Source: Yoonia vestfoldensis DSM 16212
Lineage (GTDB): Bacteria; Pseudomonadota; Alphaproteobacteria; Rhodobacterales; Rhodobacteraceae
Direction: 5' to 3'
DNA: 64,000 bases
NCBI RefSeq assembly: GCF_000382265.1
Contig: NZ_KB907979.1
Span: forward strand, 1-64,000
A program made the translations under genes and the position numbers. The notes beneath the pieces are model-generated. The model worked only from the letters and a program-made list of their open reading frames with translations, searched no databases and had not been told where the DNA came from. Each line of letters opens with the position of its first letter. The stretch's first letter is position 1. Shown one piece after another: positions 25,800 through 34,469 of the stretch.

Positions 25800-25992
25800 G
25801 GTCATTGTCCTTATTTGAAAACGACGGGCCTGCTTGGGCCCTTGTCGCGCCGTATGTCAGAACGGGGGCAAAAGGAAAAGAGCCAACCCACTTGGAAAAT
25901 ACCTGCGAAACGGCGTGATAGCGGGTTGAAGCGCGGCCCAAGCAGGTTTAGTTTGCCCTCCAGCATTACGCCACAGACAAAGGATCAAGACC

Positions 25993-26538
25993 ATAGGACG
26001 CAGACCCCACAACGCGCCACCCCAGCGCGAAACCGGCCCTCGGATCAACGAACGGATCAGGGCAGCCGAAATCCGGCTTATCGGTGCAGACGGCGAAAAC
26101 GTAGGCGTTGTATCGCCCGACCGGGCGATGCAGATGGCAGAAGAAGCCGGGCTTGACCTTGTCGAAATTTCGCCGAACGCCGTTCCCCCGGTCTGCAAGA
26201 TCATGGACTTCGGCAAGTTCAAATACGAAACCCAGAAAAAAGAAGCCGAAGCGCGCAAGAAGCAAAAGATCATCGAGATCAAGGAAATCAAGTTCCGCCC
26301 GAACACGGATTCCCACGATTACGACGTCAAGATGCGCAGCGTGTTCAAGTTTCTGGAAAACGGCGACAAGGTGAAGGTCACCCTGCGGTTCCGTGGCCGC
26401 GAAATGGCGCACCAGGAATTGGGCCGGCAATTGCTGGAACGCGTGGCCGAGGACACCAAGGAAACCGGCAAGGTCGAAAACTTTCCCAAGATGGAAGGCC
26501 GCCAGATGGTCATGCTGATCGGGCCACTGTCGAAGTGA
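25993..26538 (+). CDS. infC: Translation initiation factor IF-3 with a rare start codon
   Basis: IF-3 binds the 30S subunit and controls start-codon and initiator-tRNA fidelity. The C-terminal domain ([43 protein letters not shown]) is intact and the protein ends MLIGPLSK. The first in-frame ATG (26128) would remove most of the conserved N-terminal domain. Reading back, the conserved [36 protein letters not shown] lies in frame to an ATA at 25993, with AAAGG 9 bases upstream. ATA gives 181 residues, the normal length. IF-3 discriminates against such codons, so autoregulation as in E. coli (AUU start) is likely. ATC at 25984 is a weaker alternative. Confidence 0.88.
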   Translation: MGRRPHNAPPQRETGPRINERIRAAEIRLIGADGENVGVVSPDRAMQMAEEAGLDLVEISPNAVPPVCKIMDFGKFKYETQKKEAEARKKQKIIEIKEIKFRPNTDSHDYDVKMRSVFKFLENGDKVKVTLRFRGREMAHQELGRQLLERVAEDTKETGKVENFPKMEGRQMVMLIGPLSK

Positions 26539-26544
26539 ATTTCG

Positions 26545-26572
26545 TAAGATGGGTGATATCACCCATCCTACC
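26545..26572. repeat. Near-perfect 28-base palindrome after infC
   Basis: Arms GTAAGATGGGTGAT and ATCACCCATCCTAC pair with one mismatch. The sequence lies directly after the infC stop and before the terminator hairpin. GTAGG(G/A)TGGG-type palindromes are common intergenic elements in Rhodobacterales. Confidence 0.55.
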
Positions 26573-26578
26573 AACGGC

Positions 26579-26606
26579 AAAAGGGCGGCTCGATGAGCCG
26601 CCCTTT
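26579..26606. terminator. Bidirectional terminator between infC and the OmpA-family gene
   Basis: An 11-bp stem (26580-26590 with 26596-26606) with a 5-base loop, A-run on one flank and T-run on the other, serves the convergent infC and ompA-like genes. Confidence 0.85.
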
Positions 26607-26628
26607 CCTGTTCTTGCCTGCCGGATCG

Positions 26629-28608
26629 TTACTGCAGCAGCGAAGAGATGTTGCGGATCCCGACGCGGCGGTTGGCGCGTTCATCCGCCAGCGTCGGCAC
26701 CTTGAGGAACCGTTCGCCATAGCCCTGTGTGACAAGGTTTTCCGGCGGCACACCGAAGAATTCGGTCAATGCCAGTGCCACTGTTTCGGCACGGCGGTCC
26801 GACAGCGCCAGGTTGAAGGCCGCACTGCCCACCGCATCGGTATGCCCTTCGACAAGGAACACCTGCGACGGGTCGTTGTCGACGATCGCATTGATCGCAA
26901 GACCAAGATCGGTCAGCGCCGCTGTCTGCGATGCGTCGATCGCCGCCGAACCGCTGGCGAATGTCAGCGTGTCGAGATCCACCGCAGGTGCCAGATTGCG
27001 CACCTCGGGAATGGTCCGCACCTGGTTGAGCGAGAATGTCCGGTCGAATGTCGCCCGTTCGCGCGCCGCCAGTGCCTCGCGCAGCGTCGCGATATCGACG
27101 CCGGAGGCACCCTGCGCAAAGGCGACTGGCGCGGGGGGCAATTCGGACACGATCACCGGCGCGCTGCCGGCGGTGTCGTTGAACAATTCGATCTGTGTGC
27201 CGTCGGCCAGCACCCGCGCGCGGCGCTGCACGGTCCCGTCGGCAGCACGGATCGTGATGACGCGTGTGCCATCCTCGCGCGTGACAATGGACCGGGTCGA
27301 ACCGTCATTGAAGGTCTGGGTTTCGACCTGCGATCCGGGCTGGCGCAGCAGCACGTCGTCATCTTTCAGCACGACGAAATTGTCGCCGCGCTGCACGACC
27401 ACGCGGTCGCCCGAATTCGAAACGACCTGATCACCATTGCGCAGCACAGAGCCGACAACCACGGCACCAAGACCCACGATCAAGGCCTTTTGAAAGTTCG
27501 ACAGCCCGTCCCGGTCATTCGACCCCTGCACGACAGGCGCAGGTTCCGCGTTCACGCGGTTGTCGAAATCCTCGGTGCTGGACCGGACATCCGCCTCGGT
27601 CACGGTTTCCTGTTCGACGACGACGTCTTCGGCGGCAGGCTCGCCTTCCATATCGGCCATGGCGGCAGCGGATTCGACGGGGGCTTCTTCTGCGGTTTCG
27701 GCAGGTGTCTCTTCACGGGCAAGCTGTTCTTCGACGGTCGTCGCCTCGCTGATGATCGGGGCGGGTTCGGCCACCGGCTCTGCCGTCGCTTCGGTGGAAA
27801 TGGCGTCGGCTGGCGCTTCGGCCTCCTGCGCGGCAGCGGCGTCTTCGGCGGCTTGCGCTTCGGCAGCGGCGTCTTCGGCGGCTGGCGCTTCGGCAGCGGC
27901 GGCGGCTTGCTCTTCAGCGGCGGTTTGCGCGGCGGCCTCTGCATCGGCGGCAGCCTGCGCGTCAGCGGCAGCTTGCGCCTCGTCTGCGACAGCAGCTTCG
28001 GCCTCGGCGGCGGCACGGGCTTCTTCTTCAGCGGCAGCTTGCGCAGCGGCCTCGGCATCAGCCGCAGCTTGAGCGTCGTCGGCGGCGGCAGCATCGGCAG
28101 CCGCCTGTGCCTCTGCGGCAGCGGCGGCTTGCGCTTCTGCATCGGCCGCGGCCTGTGCTTCAGCCTCGGCCGCAGCGCGCGCCTCCTCTTCGGCGGCAGC
28201 TTGTGCAGCAGCTTGTGCTTCTGCTTCAGCAGCGGCCTGTGCTTCAGCATCGGCCGCAGCGCGAGCCTCCTCTTCGGCGGCAGCTTGTGCAGCAGCTTGC
28301 GCTTCTGCTTCAGCAGCGGCCTGTGCTTCAACCTCGGCAGCGGCCTGCGCGGCGGCTTCTTCGGCAGCAGCAGCATCTGCAGCGGCCTGCGCGGCGGCTT
28401 CAGCGGCGGCCTGTTCGGCGGCGGCCTGCGCTTGCAGCGCGTCGAACGCGGCGCGATCCTCGATCAGCCCGCCTTCAACGCTCAGGCAGGGAAATTCCGG
28501 CGCATCCCCGCAGGCTTGCAGATCGGCCTCTTGTGCAAACACAGGGGCCGTGACCATCGCCAGACTGACAACGAGCGATGTGGTATTCTTGAATTTTGAC
28601 TGACGCAT
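26629..28608 (-). CDS. OmpA-family protein with long Ala/Glu-rich helix
   Basis: A 659-residue protein with a signal peptide (MRQSKFKNTTSLVVSLAMV up to VFAQ). Residues about 57-262 are Ala/Glu/Gln-rich and should form one long helix or coiled coil. Next comes an acidic linker, a hydrophobic patch near 370-390 (ALIVGLGAVVVGSVL), and a beta-rich region with NSGDRVVVQRGDNFVVLKDDD. Residues about 544-655 are an OmpA-C peptidoglycan-binding domain: FASGSAAID, VEGHTDAVGSAAFN, LSDRRAETVA, with the Asp and Arg that bind diaminopimelate. It anchors some envelope structure to the wall. The Ala-rich part holds an 84-bp tandem DNA repeat. Confidence 0.9.
   Translation of the reverse strand: MRQSKFKNTTSLVVSLAMVTAPVFAQEADLQACGDAPEFPCLSVEGGLIEDRAAFDALQAQAAAEQAAAEAAAQAAADAAAAEEAAAQAAAEVEAQAAAEAEAQAAAQAAAEEEARAAADAEAQAAAEAEAQAAAQAAAEEEARAAAEAEAQAAADAEAQAAAAAEAQAAADAAAADDAQAAADAEAAAQAAAEEEARAAAEAEAAVADEAQAAADAQAAADAEAAAQTAAEEQAAAAAEAPAAEDAAAEAQAAEDAAAAQEAEAPADAISTEATAEPVAEPAPIISEATTVEEQLAREETPAETAEEAPVESAAAMADMEGEPAAEDVVVEQETVTEADVRSSTEDFDNRVNAEPAPVVQGSNDRDGLSNFQKALIVGLGAVVVGSVLRNGDQVVSNSGDRVVVQRGDNFVVLKDDDVLLRQPGSQVETQTFNDGSTRSIVTREDGTRVITIRAADGTVQRRARVLADGTQIELFNDTAGSAPVIVSELPPAPVAFAQGASGVDIATLREALAARERATFDRTFSLNQVRTIPEVRNLAPAVDLDTLTFASGSAAIDASQTAALTDLGLAINAIVDNDPSQVFLVEGHTDAVGSAAFNLALSDRRAETVALALTEFFGVPPENLVTQGYGERFLKVPTLADERANRRVGIRNISSLLQ
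28152..28330. repeat. 84-bp tandem repeat inside the OmpA-family gene
   Basis: Two units (28152-28235 and 28236-28319, continuing to 28330) are nearly identical, differing at only a few positions; 66 bases starting at 28181 recur at 28265 with one change. The period of 28 codons keeps frame, so copy number can change helix length without breaking the gene. Confidence 0.85.
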
Positions 28609-28674
28609 TTTTAACCTCTTGGAAACAGCCGCCCGACAGGACGGCGCTTACGCCTATAACAGCCCAGAGGTAGG

Positions 28675-28712
28675 CGCGTTCCGCCCGTCAACAAGGACGG
28701 GCGGAATTGCGC
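28675..28712 (-). terminator. Possible terminator after coxM
   Basis: A 10-bp stem TTCCGCCCGT/ACGGGCGGAA (28679-28688 with 28697-28706) lies just past the coxM stop on the minus strand. It lacks a T-run, so it may be only a stabilising hairpin. Confidence 0.5.
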
Positions 28713-28720
28713 CGAGCAGA

Positions 28721-29512
28721 TCAGGCCGCCGCTGCGACAGCCCGTCCGGTCATGACCTTGACCAGATGCGCGCGGTAGGCGGGCGAGCCGTGCAGATCGC
28801 CGATCATGCCGTCCGCATCGACAGACAGACCATCCAGCGCCTTGGCCGAAAAGTCGGCGGACAGCGCCGCCTCGGCCTCGGACCAGCGAAACACGCCGTC
28901 TTCGGATGCCCCTGTGACCGCGACCCGCACGCCGTCCGCGTATTTCGCCACGAACACGCCCACCAGCGCGAAACGCGACGCAGGCTGGACGAATTTCATG
29001 TAATGCGACTTTTGCGGGATCGGGAAACGGACCTCTGTGATGACCTCGCCACCATGCAAGGCGGTGGTGAACATCCCCTGAAAGTAATCATCCGCCGCGA
29101 TCTGGCGGGTGTTGGTGATGATCACCGCCCCGGTGCCGAGTGCTGCGGCCGGATAGCAGGCCGCAGGGTCGTTGTTGGCCAGCGATCCGCCAATCGTGCC
29201 TCGGTTGCGCACGGCGGGGTCGCCGATATGGCTCGCCAGTCCAGCAAGCCCCGGGAAATGCGCCGCCGCCTCGCGGGCGACGGTGGCATGGGTCGTTGCC
29301 GCCCCGATGCAGAGCATCCCGTCATCGGACATGCACACGCCCTTCATCTCGCCAATCGCCGTCAGGCTGACCAGCACATCCGGCGCGGCAAGGCGCGCCT
29401 TCAGCGTCGGGATCAGGGTTTGCCCGCCGCCCAAGGCTTGCGCCCCGTCATGTTCCATGGCCTTGACCGCATCCGCGATGGTGGTGGGCCGTTCGATTTC
29501 AAAAGCATACAT
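28721..29512 (-). CDS. coxM: Molybdenum hydroxylase, FAD-binding medium subunit
   Basis: A 263-residue subunit that passes electrons from the Fe-S small subunit to FAD. The FAD site is seen as ALGGGQTLIPTLKAR (residues about 26-40) and GDPAVRNRGTIGGSLANNDPAACYPA (about 97-122). It is somewhat shorter than form I CoxM (about 288). It is the last gene of the coxS-L-M block, 12 bases after coxL. The S-L-M order is that of form II CO-dehydrogenase-like clusters. Confidence 0.93.
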   Translation of the reverse strand: MYAFEIERPTTIADAVKAMEHDGAQALGGGQTLIPTLKARLAAPDVLVSLTAIGEMKGVCMSDDGMLCIGAATTHATVAREAAAHFPGLAGLASHIGDPAVRNRGTIGGSLANNDPAACYPAAALGTGAVIITNTRQIAADDYFQGMFTTALHGGEVITEVRFPIPQKSHYMKFVQPASRFALVGVFVAKYADGVRVAVTGASEDGVFRWSEAEAALSADFSAKALDGLSVDADGMIGDLHGSPAYRAHLVKVMTGRAVAAAA

Positions 29513-29524
29513 GACAGCTCTTCC

Positions 29525-31894
29525 TTACGCTTTGTGCATGGCTTCCCAGACGCGCAGCGGCGTCAGGGGCATGTCGATATGGGTGACGTTCTTGCCAGCC
29601 GATTGCAGCGCATCGACGACAGCGTTGACGATTGTCGGCGGCGACCCGATCGCCCCTGCCTCGCCACAGCCTTTCACGCCAAGCGGGTTGTGCGTGCAGG
29701 GCGTGCCATTGGCGTGATCGACGGTGTAGAACGGCAAATCATCCGCGCGCGGCATGGTGTAATCCATGTAGCTGGCCGACAAAAGCTGGCCGTCCGCATC
29801 GTAACGCGCCCCTTCCAGCAGCGCCTGACCGATGCCTTGGCCAAGACCGCCATGCACCTGCCCGGTCACGATCATCGGGTTCATGATGTTGCCGAAATCG
29901 TCCACCGCGATGAAACGGTCCACCCGCACCTTGCCGGTATCGGGGTCCACCTCGACCTCGCAGGCATAGGCGCCGGAGGGATAGGTGAAGTTGGCAGGAT
30001 CGTAGAACGCCGTTTCCTCCAGCCCCGGTTCGATGTCTTCCAGCGGGAAGTTATGGGGGATATAGGCCTTGAGCGCGACCTCGCCGAAGCTGACGGATTT
30101 GTCGGTGCCTTTGACGGTGAACTGGCCATCCTTGAAATCCACGTCATCGGCGGATGCTTCCAGCATATGCGCTGCGATCTTCTTGGCCTTGGCGATAATC
30201 TTTTCGGTGGCCCGCACCATGGCGGACCCACAGACCGCCAAGGACCGCGACCCATAGGTGCCCATCCCGAAAGGGATTTTCGACGTATCGCCATGCACGA
30301 TGTCGATGCTTTGGGGATCAATCCCCAGCATTTCGCCGACGATCTGGGGAAAGACGGTTTCATGCCCCTGCCCGTGGCTATGTGCGCCGACCATGACGGA
30401 CAGGTTGCCGGTGGCATTCACCCGCACGGTGGCCGCATCATAAAGGCCCACACGGCTGCCCAGCACCCCCACTAGGTTCGACGGCGCGATCCCGCAAGCC
30501 TCTATATAAGCATTCAGGCCCAGACCGCGCAGCATGCCCTTCGCTTCACTTTCCTTGCGACGCGCTTTGAACCCTTCACGGTCGATGTGCTTTTCGAGGG
30601 TATCCATCAGCGCATCGTAGTTGCCGGAATCGTATTCCAGACCGGCGGCGCTGACGAACGGGTATTGATCCGGCTTGACAAAGTTCTTGCGCCGGATGGC
30701 AATCGGGTCGATCCCCAATTCGCGCGCGGCCTTGTCGATGACGCGTTCGATTGAATAGGTCGCCTCTGGCCGACCCGCGCCGCGATAGGCATCAACGGGG
30801 GCGGTATTGGTGAACACGGCTTTGACGTTCACATAGACATTGGGAACGGTGTAATTCCCCGCCATCAGCGTGCCATGCAGGAAGGTCGGCGTCGCGGTCG
30901 AGAAGTTCGACAGATACGCGCCGACGTTCGCCATGGTTTCCGTGCGGAAGGCGATGAAGGTGCCGTCCTTTTCACAGGCCAGTTCGATTTTCGTCACATG
31001 GTCGCGGCCATGCGCATCGGTCAGAAACGCCTCGGTCCGGTCGGCGGTCCATTTCACCGGACGTCCGATCTTGCGCGCGGCGGCCAGCACCAGGGCTTCT
31101 TCGCCATAATGATAGATCTTGGACCCGAACCCGCCGCCCACATCGGGGGCGATCACGGTCAGTTTGTTTTCGGGAATGCCCATCACGAAAGCAGAAATCA
31201 GCAGGCGCGTCAGATGCGGGTTCTGCGATGTGGTCTGCAGGACGTAGGAATCATTGCCCGCGTCGTAATTGCCGATGGAACAGCGCGGTTCCATCGCATT
31301 GGGCACCAGACGGTTGTTGACCAGCTCCAGCGTCGTCACATGCGGGGCGGCCTTGATTGCGGCGTCGGTTGCGGCGCGGTTATCCTCGATCCAGCCCCAG
31401 TCGAAACACTGGTTGGTGCCGATCTCGTCATGCACGAACGCATCGCCAGCCAAACCTGCGGCCATGTCGACGATGGCGGGCAGTTCCTCGATCTCGGCCA
31501 CAATCGCCTCGGCGGCGTTGCGCGCCTGCAATTCGGTTTCCGCGATCACGGCGGCATAGGCGTCACCGACATGGCGGACCTTGCCATGCGCCAGCACAGG
31601 GCGCTTGGGTTCCTTCATCGGCGTGCCGTCACGGCTGTTGATCAGCCAGCCCGCGGGGTTGCCGCCGACATCGGCGAAATCAGCCCCGGTGAAAACGGCC
31701 AGCACGCCCGGCATGTTTTCCGCGGCGGAAGTGTCGATGGATTTGATGATCCCGTGCGCCACGGTCGAGCGACAGAAGATCGCCGTCGTCGCCCCATAAG
31801 TCTTGATATCGTCGGTGTAATGTCCCGCCCCTGTCAGAAAGCGGACATCTTCGCGGCGCTTGTCACTGGCGCCGATTCCATGATCTTTTGGCAT
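29525..31894 (-). CDS. coxL: Form II CO-dehydrogenase-like molybdenum hydroxylase, large subunit
   Basis: A 789-residue catalytic subunit of the xanthine oxidase family, cytoplasmic, binding molybdopterin cytosine dinucleotide. The active-site loop reads AYRGAGR at residues 369-375, the form II signature. True CO dehydrogenases (form I) carry AYXCSFR, where Cys binds copper; that Cys is absent. The catalytic Glu lies in [10 protein letters not shown] near the C-terminus, and DVGGGFGSK binds the cofactor. The start at 31894 has GGAGG upstream. Form II enzymes may act on other aldehydes or heterocycles, and CO oxidation by them is doubtful, so the coxL symbol reflects homology only. Confidence 0.95.
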   Translation of the reverse strand: MPKDHGIGASDKRREDVRFLTGAGHYTDDIKTYGATTAIFCRSTVAHGIIKSIDTSAAENMPGVLAVFTGADFADVGGNPAGWLINSRDGTPMKEPKRPVLAHGKVRHVGDAYAAVIAETELQARNAAEAIVAEIEELPAIVDMAAGLAGDAFVHDEIGTNQCFDWGWIEDNRAATDAAIKAAPHVTTLELVNNRLVPNAMEPRCSIGNYDAGNDSYVLQTTSQNPHLTRLLISAFVMGIPENKLTVIAPDVGGGFGSKIYHYGEEALVLAAARKIGRPVKWTADRTEAFLTDAHGRDHVTKIELACEKDGTFIAFRTETMANVGAYLSNFSTATPTFLHGTLMAGNYTVPNVYVNVKAVFTNTAPVDAYRGAGRPEATYSIERVIDKAARELGIDPIAIRRKNFVKPDQYPFVSAAGLEYDSGNYDALMDTLEKHIDREGFKARRKESEAKGMLRGLGLNAYIEACGIAPSNLVGVLGSRVGLYDAATVRVNATGNLSVMVGAHSHGQGHETVFPQIVGEMLGIDPQSIDIVHGDTSKIPFGMGTYGSRSLAVCGSAMVRATEKIIAKAKKIAAHMLEASADDVDFKDGQFTVKGTDKSVSFGEVALKAYIPHNFPLEDIEPGLEETAFYDPANFTYPSGAYACEVEVDPDTGKVRVDRFIAVDDFGNIMNPMIVTGQVHGGLGQGIGQALLEGARYDADGQLLSASYMDYTMPRADDLPFYTVDHANGTPCTHNPLGVKGCGEAGAIGSPPTIVNAVVDALQSAGKNVTHIDMPLTPLRVWEAMHKA

Positions 31895-31955
31895 TGAAAT
31901 TCCTCCCGGTTGGGACGGCAGCAGGATAGCGCGCGCCCCGTTGCTCCCTGAATTC

Positions 31956-32441
31956 TTATTCGGCGGCGATGGCCGTCACGTCCTGACCGGATGCGGCCAT
32001 GATCGCCTTGACGATATTGTGGTATCCCGTACAGCGGCAGATATTCCCCTCCAGGTAACTGCGCACGTCAGCCTCGGTCGGCTTGGGGTTTTCCTTCAGC
32101 AGCGCCGCCGCCGACATCACCATGCCGGGCGTGCAGAACCCGCATTGCAGACCGTGGTGGTCCTGAAAGGCCTGTTGGATCACGTTCAGCGACCCGTCCT
32201 TGTTGGCCTGCCCTTCGATGGTGGCAACCTCGGCCCCGTCCGCCTCGACTGCAAAGATCGTGCAGGCCTTGACCGCCTGACCGTTCACATGCACCACGCA
32301 GGCCCCGCATTGCGATGTATCACAGCCTACATGCGTGCCTGTCAGACGCAGGTCATTGCGCAGGAAATCCACCAGAAGCGTGCGGCCTTCCACCTCCTTC
32401 GTGACGGATTTGCCGTTCACGACCATTGCTACAGATGCCAT
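31956..32441 (-). CDS. coxS: Molybdenum hydroxylase, 2Fe-2S small subunit
   Basis: A 161-residue subunit with two 2Fe-2S clusters. The plant-type ferredoxin cluster uses CDTSQCGAC with an upstream/downstream Cys (VKACTIF). The helical C-terminal cluster uses CGFCTPG and CRCTGY. It transfers electrons from the molybdenum site in CoxL to FAD in CoxM. The start at 32441 is chosen because GGGAGGA lies just before it; an upstream in-frame start would add unrelated residues. It is the first gene of the S-L-M block, 61 bases before coxL and 88 bases after the moeA-like gene. Confidence 0.95.
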   Translation of the reverse strand: MASVAMVVNGKSVTKEVEGRTLLVDFLRNDLRLTGTHVGCDTSQCGACVVHVNGQAVKACTIFAVEADGAEVATIEGQANKDGSLNVIQQAFQDHHGLQCGFCTPGMVMSAAALLKENPKPTEADVRSYLEGNICRCTGYHNIVKAIMAASGQDVTAIAAE

Positions 32442-32529
32442 TCGTTCCTCCCGATACATCGTTGCTATGGAATGAGTTAAGCACGGCTGAAACGCGTTGA
32501 GAACAACGATCTTTCGCTGCTTTGCAGCA

Positions 32530-33510
32530 TCAGCCGATCTCGCGGCGCGGTTGGGGGCGGTCGGGGATTTCCTTGAGCAGGCCACCGACACCCATCGCCG
32601 CAAAATCATCGGGCGCGGGACTGCGCCCGCAGATCACCCGCTCCAGCACCCAATCGGCACCATTGAGCGCAGGCGAGCGCGCACATCCCGGCAGGCCGAT
32701 GACGGGTCTGCCACGCAAGTCGCCCAGAAACAGCAGATTGCCGGGGTCGACAGGCATGCCGAACTGGCTGACCGTGCCGCCCGCAGCGCGCAGGGCGGCG
32801 GGGCCGACATCGTCGATATCGGATGTGGCCGAGGCGGTCAGGATAAAGATCACCTCGCCCTTTGCGGTATCAAGTGCGGCAGACAAGCCGCTGATTTCAT
32901 GTGGTGAAAGGCAACGGTCATCAAGTGCGACATCAAAGCGCGACAGCCGCTTGGCCAGCGCCTCGCGCCCTTTTTCAGAAGGTGCCTCGCCCAGTTGCGT
33001 CTCGATCAGGGTGGCCGTGCGATACAAAGGCGGCAAGATGCGCAGCGCCACCGCCATGCCTGCGGCACGGTCCACATCCGCCCCCGGCACGGCATAGGAA
33101 ATGATCTTGATCGTCGCGATCATATTGCCCGCCGCCACGCGGGTATACTGCGGCAGGGTCGCCACCGTGATCATCGGATTGACCGCGTTGAAGCGGCCTA
33201 TGGCCGCAGCATCCAGACTGACGATCCCTGCTGCATCTGCAAAAAGATTGACGCGACCCGTCGCCGCAGCACTGACGCTAACGTGATCGCCCGCCAGACT
33301 GCGGGCGAGTTTCGCAGCCGCAGCATTCTCGTCCAGATCGCCTGCGTCCAGCCGCGCGACAGTGACATGGCCCAGGCCCGCGCCCTGCAAGGCCGCGATA
33401 TCGGCGGCGGTCAGCACCTGGCCTTTGCGCAAGACCGTCTCGCCCGCCTGAACCGCATGGGCAAGGATCACACCCAGCGCCTCTGCCACGGGAACGGGGC
33501 CGAATTTCAT
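32530..33510 (-). CDS. Molybdopterin-binding protein (MoeA/CoxJ-like)
   Basis: A 326-residue protein with MoeA-like organisation. The N-terminal part has [12 protein letters not shown] and [13 protein letters not shown] (MoeA N-terminal style). The later region [24 protein letters not shown] and [14 protein letters not shown] is the MoCF/MoaB-type molybdopterin fold. A near-terminal [23 protein letters not shown] segment resembles MoeA domain III. It likely serves molybdenum cofactor insertion or modification for the CoxSLM enzyme. The start overlaps the stop of the xdhC-like gene (ATGA), so the two are coupled. Confidence 0.85.
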   Translation of the reverse strand: MKFGPVPVAEALGVILAHAVQAGETVLRKGQVLTAADIAALQGAGLGHVTVARLDAGDLDENAAAAKLARSLAGDHVSVSAAATGRVNLFADAAGIVSLDAAAIGRFNAVNPMITVATLPQYTRVAAGNMIATIKIISYAVPGADVDRAAGMAVALRILPPLYRTATLIETQLGEAPSEKGREALAKRLSRFDVALDDRCLSPHEISGLSAALDTAKGEVIFILTASATSDIDDVGPAALRAAGGTVSQFGMPVDPGNLLFLGDLRGRPVIGLPGCARSPALNGADWVLERVICGRSPAPDDFAAMGVGGLLKEIPDRPQPRREIG

Positions 33511-34469
33511 CTGGCTTGCCGCAGGACTTGCGTGATCTGCGCCATGATGCTGAGCGCGATTTCCGCAGGATGGCGGCCACCAATATCCAGACCGACGGGG
33601 GCATGGATTCGCGCGATCTGGCCTTCGGTGAATCCCGCTGCCTGCAACCGCGCAACGCGTTTGGCATGGGTGCGGGTGGACCCCAGACAGCCCAGATAGA
33701 ACACATCGCTGCGCAGGGCGGCCATGATCGCGGGATCGTCGAGTTTGGGATCATGCGTCAGCGTCACGATGGCGGTGCGGGAATCGGGTTTCAGCGCGGC
33801 CAGCGCCTCGTCTGGCCAATCCTCGACAATCGTCTCGCCGGGAAACCGCGCCTCTGACCCGAAGGCCCCGCGCGGGTCGATCAGCACCGGCGCATAGCCG
33901 CAGGCGCGCGCCATGCCGACCAAGGGCTGCGCGATATGCACAGCCCCCACGATGATCATGCGCAGGGGGGGATTCTGGATGGTGATAAAGGTGCCATCCT
34001 CCTCCAGCCCCGCACGGTCAAGGCGGAAACGGTCGGGCGCATCCGCAGCGGTTATCACTCGGCTGCTGCCAGTTGCCAGATCAGTGGCCAGCCCTATCGG
34101 GCGGGCGGCGGCGCGGGCATCGGCCAAGGCTTGCAGGATCGCAAGCGTCAGGCCGTCCCCCACGGGCTGCACCAGGACGCGGATCTGCCCGCCACAGGCA
34201 AGGCCCACGGCAAAAGCCTCGTCATCGCTGACGCCGAACTCGAGGATCGCGTGTTTGCCCGCCGCGATGGCGTCGATGGCCGCGACGACCACAGCGCCTT
34301 CGACGCAACCGCCCGAAACCGACCCTTCCATCGCGCCATCTGCGTCGATCACAAGCTGGCTGCCGACACCGCGCGGGGCAGAGCCCCATGTCTCGACCAC
34401 GGTGGCCAGCGCCACCTTGCGGCCTGCCTGCGCCCAGTCCAGCGCCAGTTGTGCGGGTTCCGTTGTCAT
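33507..34469 (-). CDS. coxF: XdhC/CoxF-family molybdenum cofactor maturation protein
   Basis: A 320-residue XdhC-family protein. The N-terminal XdhC/CoxI domain has VVETWGSAPRGVGSQLVI and GSVSGGCVEGAVV (the family's conserved SGGC). The C-terminal Rossmann-like domain has IIVGAVHIAQPLVGMARACGY and TLTHDPKLDDPAI. XdhC proteins bind the molybdenum cofactor, promote its sulfuration and deliver it to the apoenzyme. It sits between coxE and the moeA-like gene, overlapping both slightly. Whether it corresponds to CoxF or CoxI of the Oligotropha cluster is uncertain. Confidence 0.88.
   Translation of the reverse strand: MTTEPAQLALDWAQAGRKVALATVVETWGSAPRGVGSQLVIDADGAMEGSVSGGCVEGAVVVAAIDAIAAGKHAILEFGVSDDEAFAVGLACGGQIRVLVQPVGDGLTLAILQALADARAAARPIGLATDLATGSSRVITAADAPDRFRLDRAGLEEDGTFITIQNPPLRMIIVGAVHIAQPLVGMARACGYAPVLIDPRGAFGSEARFPGETIVEDWPDEALAALKPDSRTAIVTLTHDPKLDDPAIMAALRSDVFYLGCLGSTRTHAKRVARLQAAGFTEGQIARIHAPVGLDIGGRHPAEIALSIMAQITQVLRQAR

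Noticed and set aside
26593..28599. 668-codon open frame on the plus strand opposite the OmpA-family gene
   Set aside because: It is a Gly/Ser/Leu-rich reverse image of the Ala-rich repeats and crosses the terminator; the minus-strand gene has a signal peptide and an OmpA domain.
28619..30475. 618-codon plus-strand frame opposite coxM and coxL
   Set aside because: It is antisense to two genes with clear molybdenum-hydroxylase motifs and shows His/Arg/Gly-rich shadow composition.
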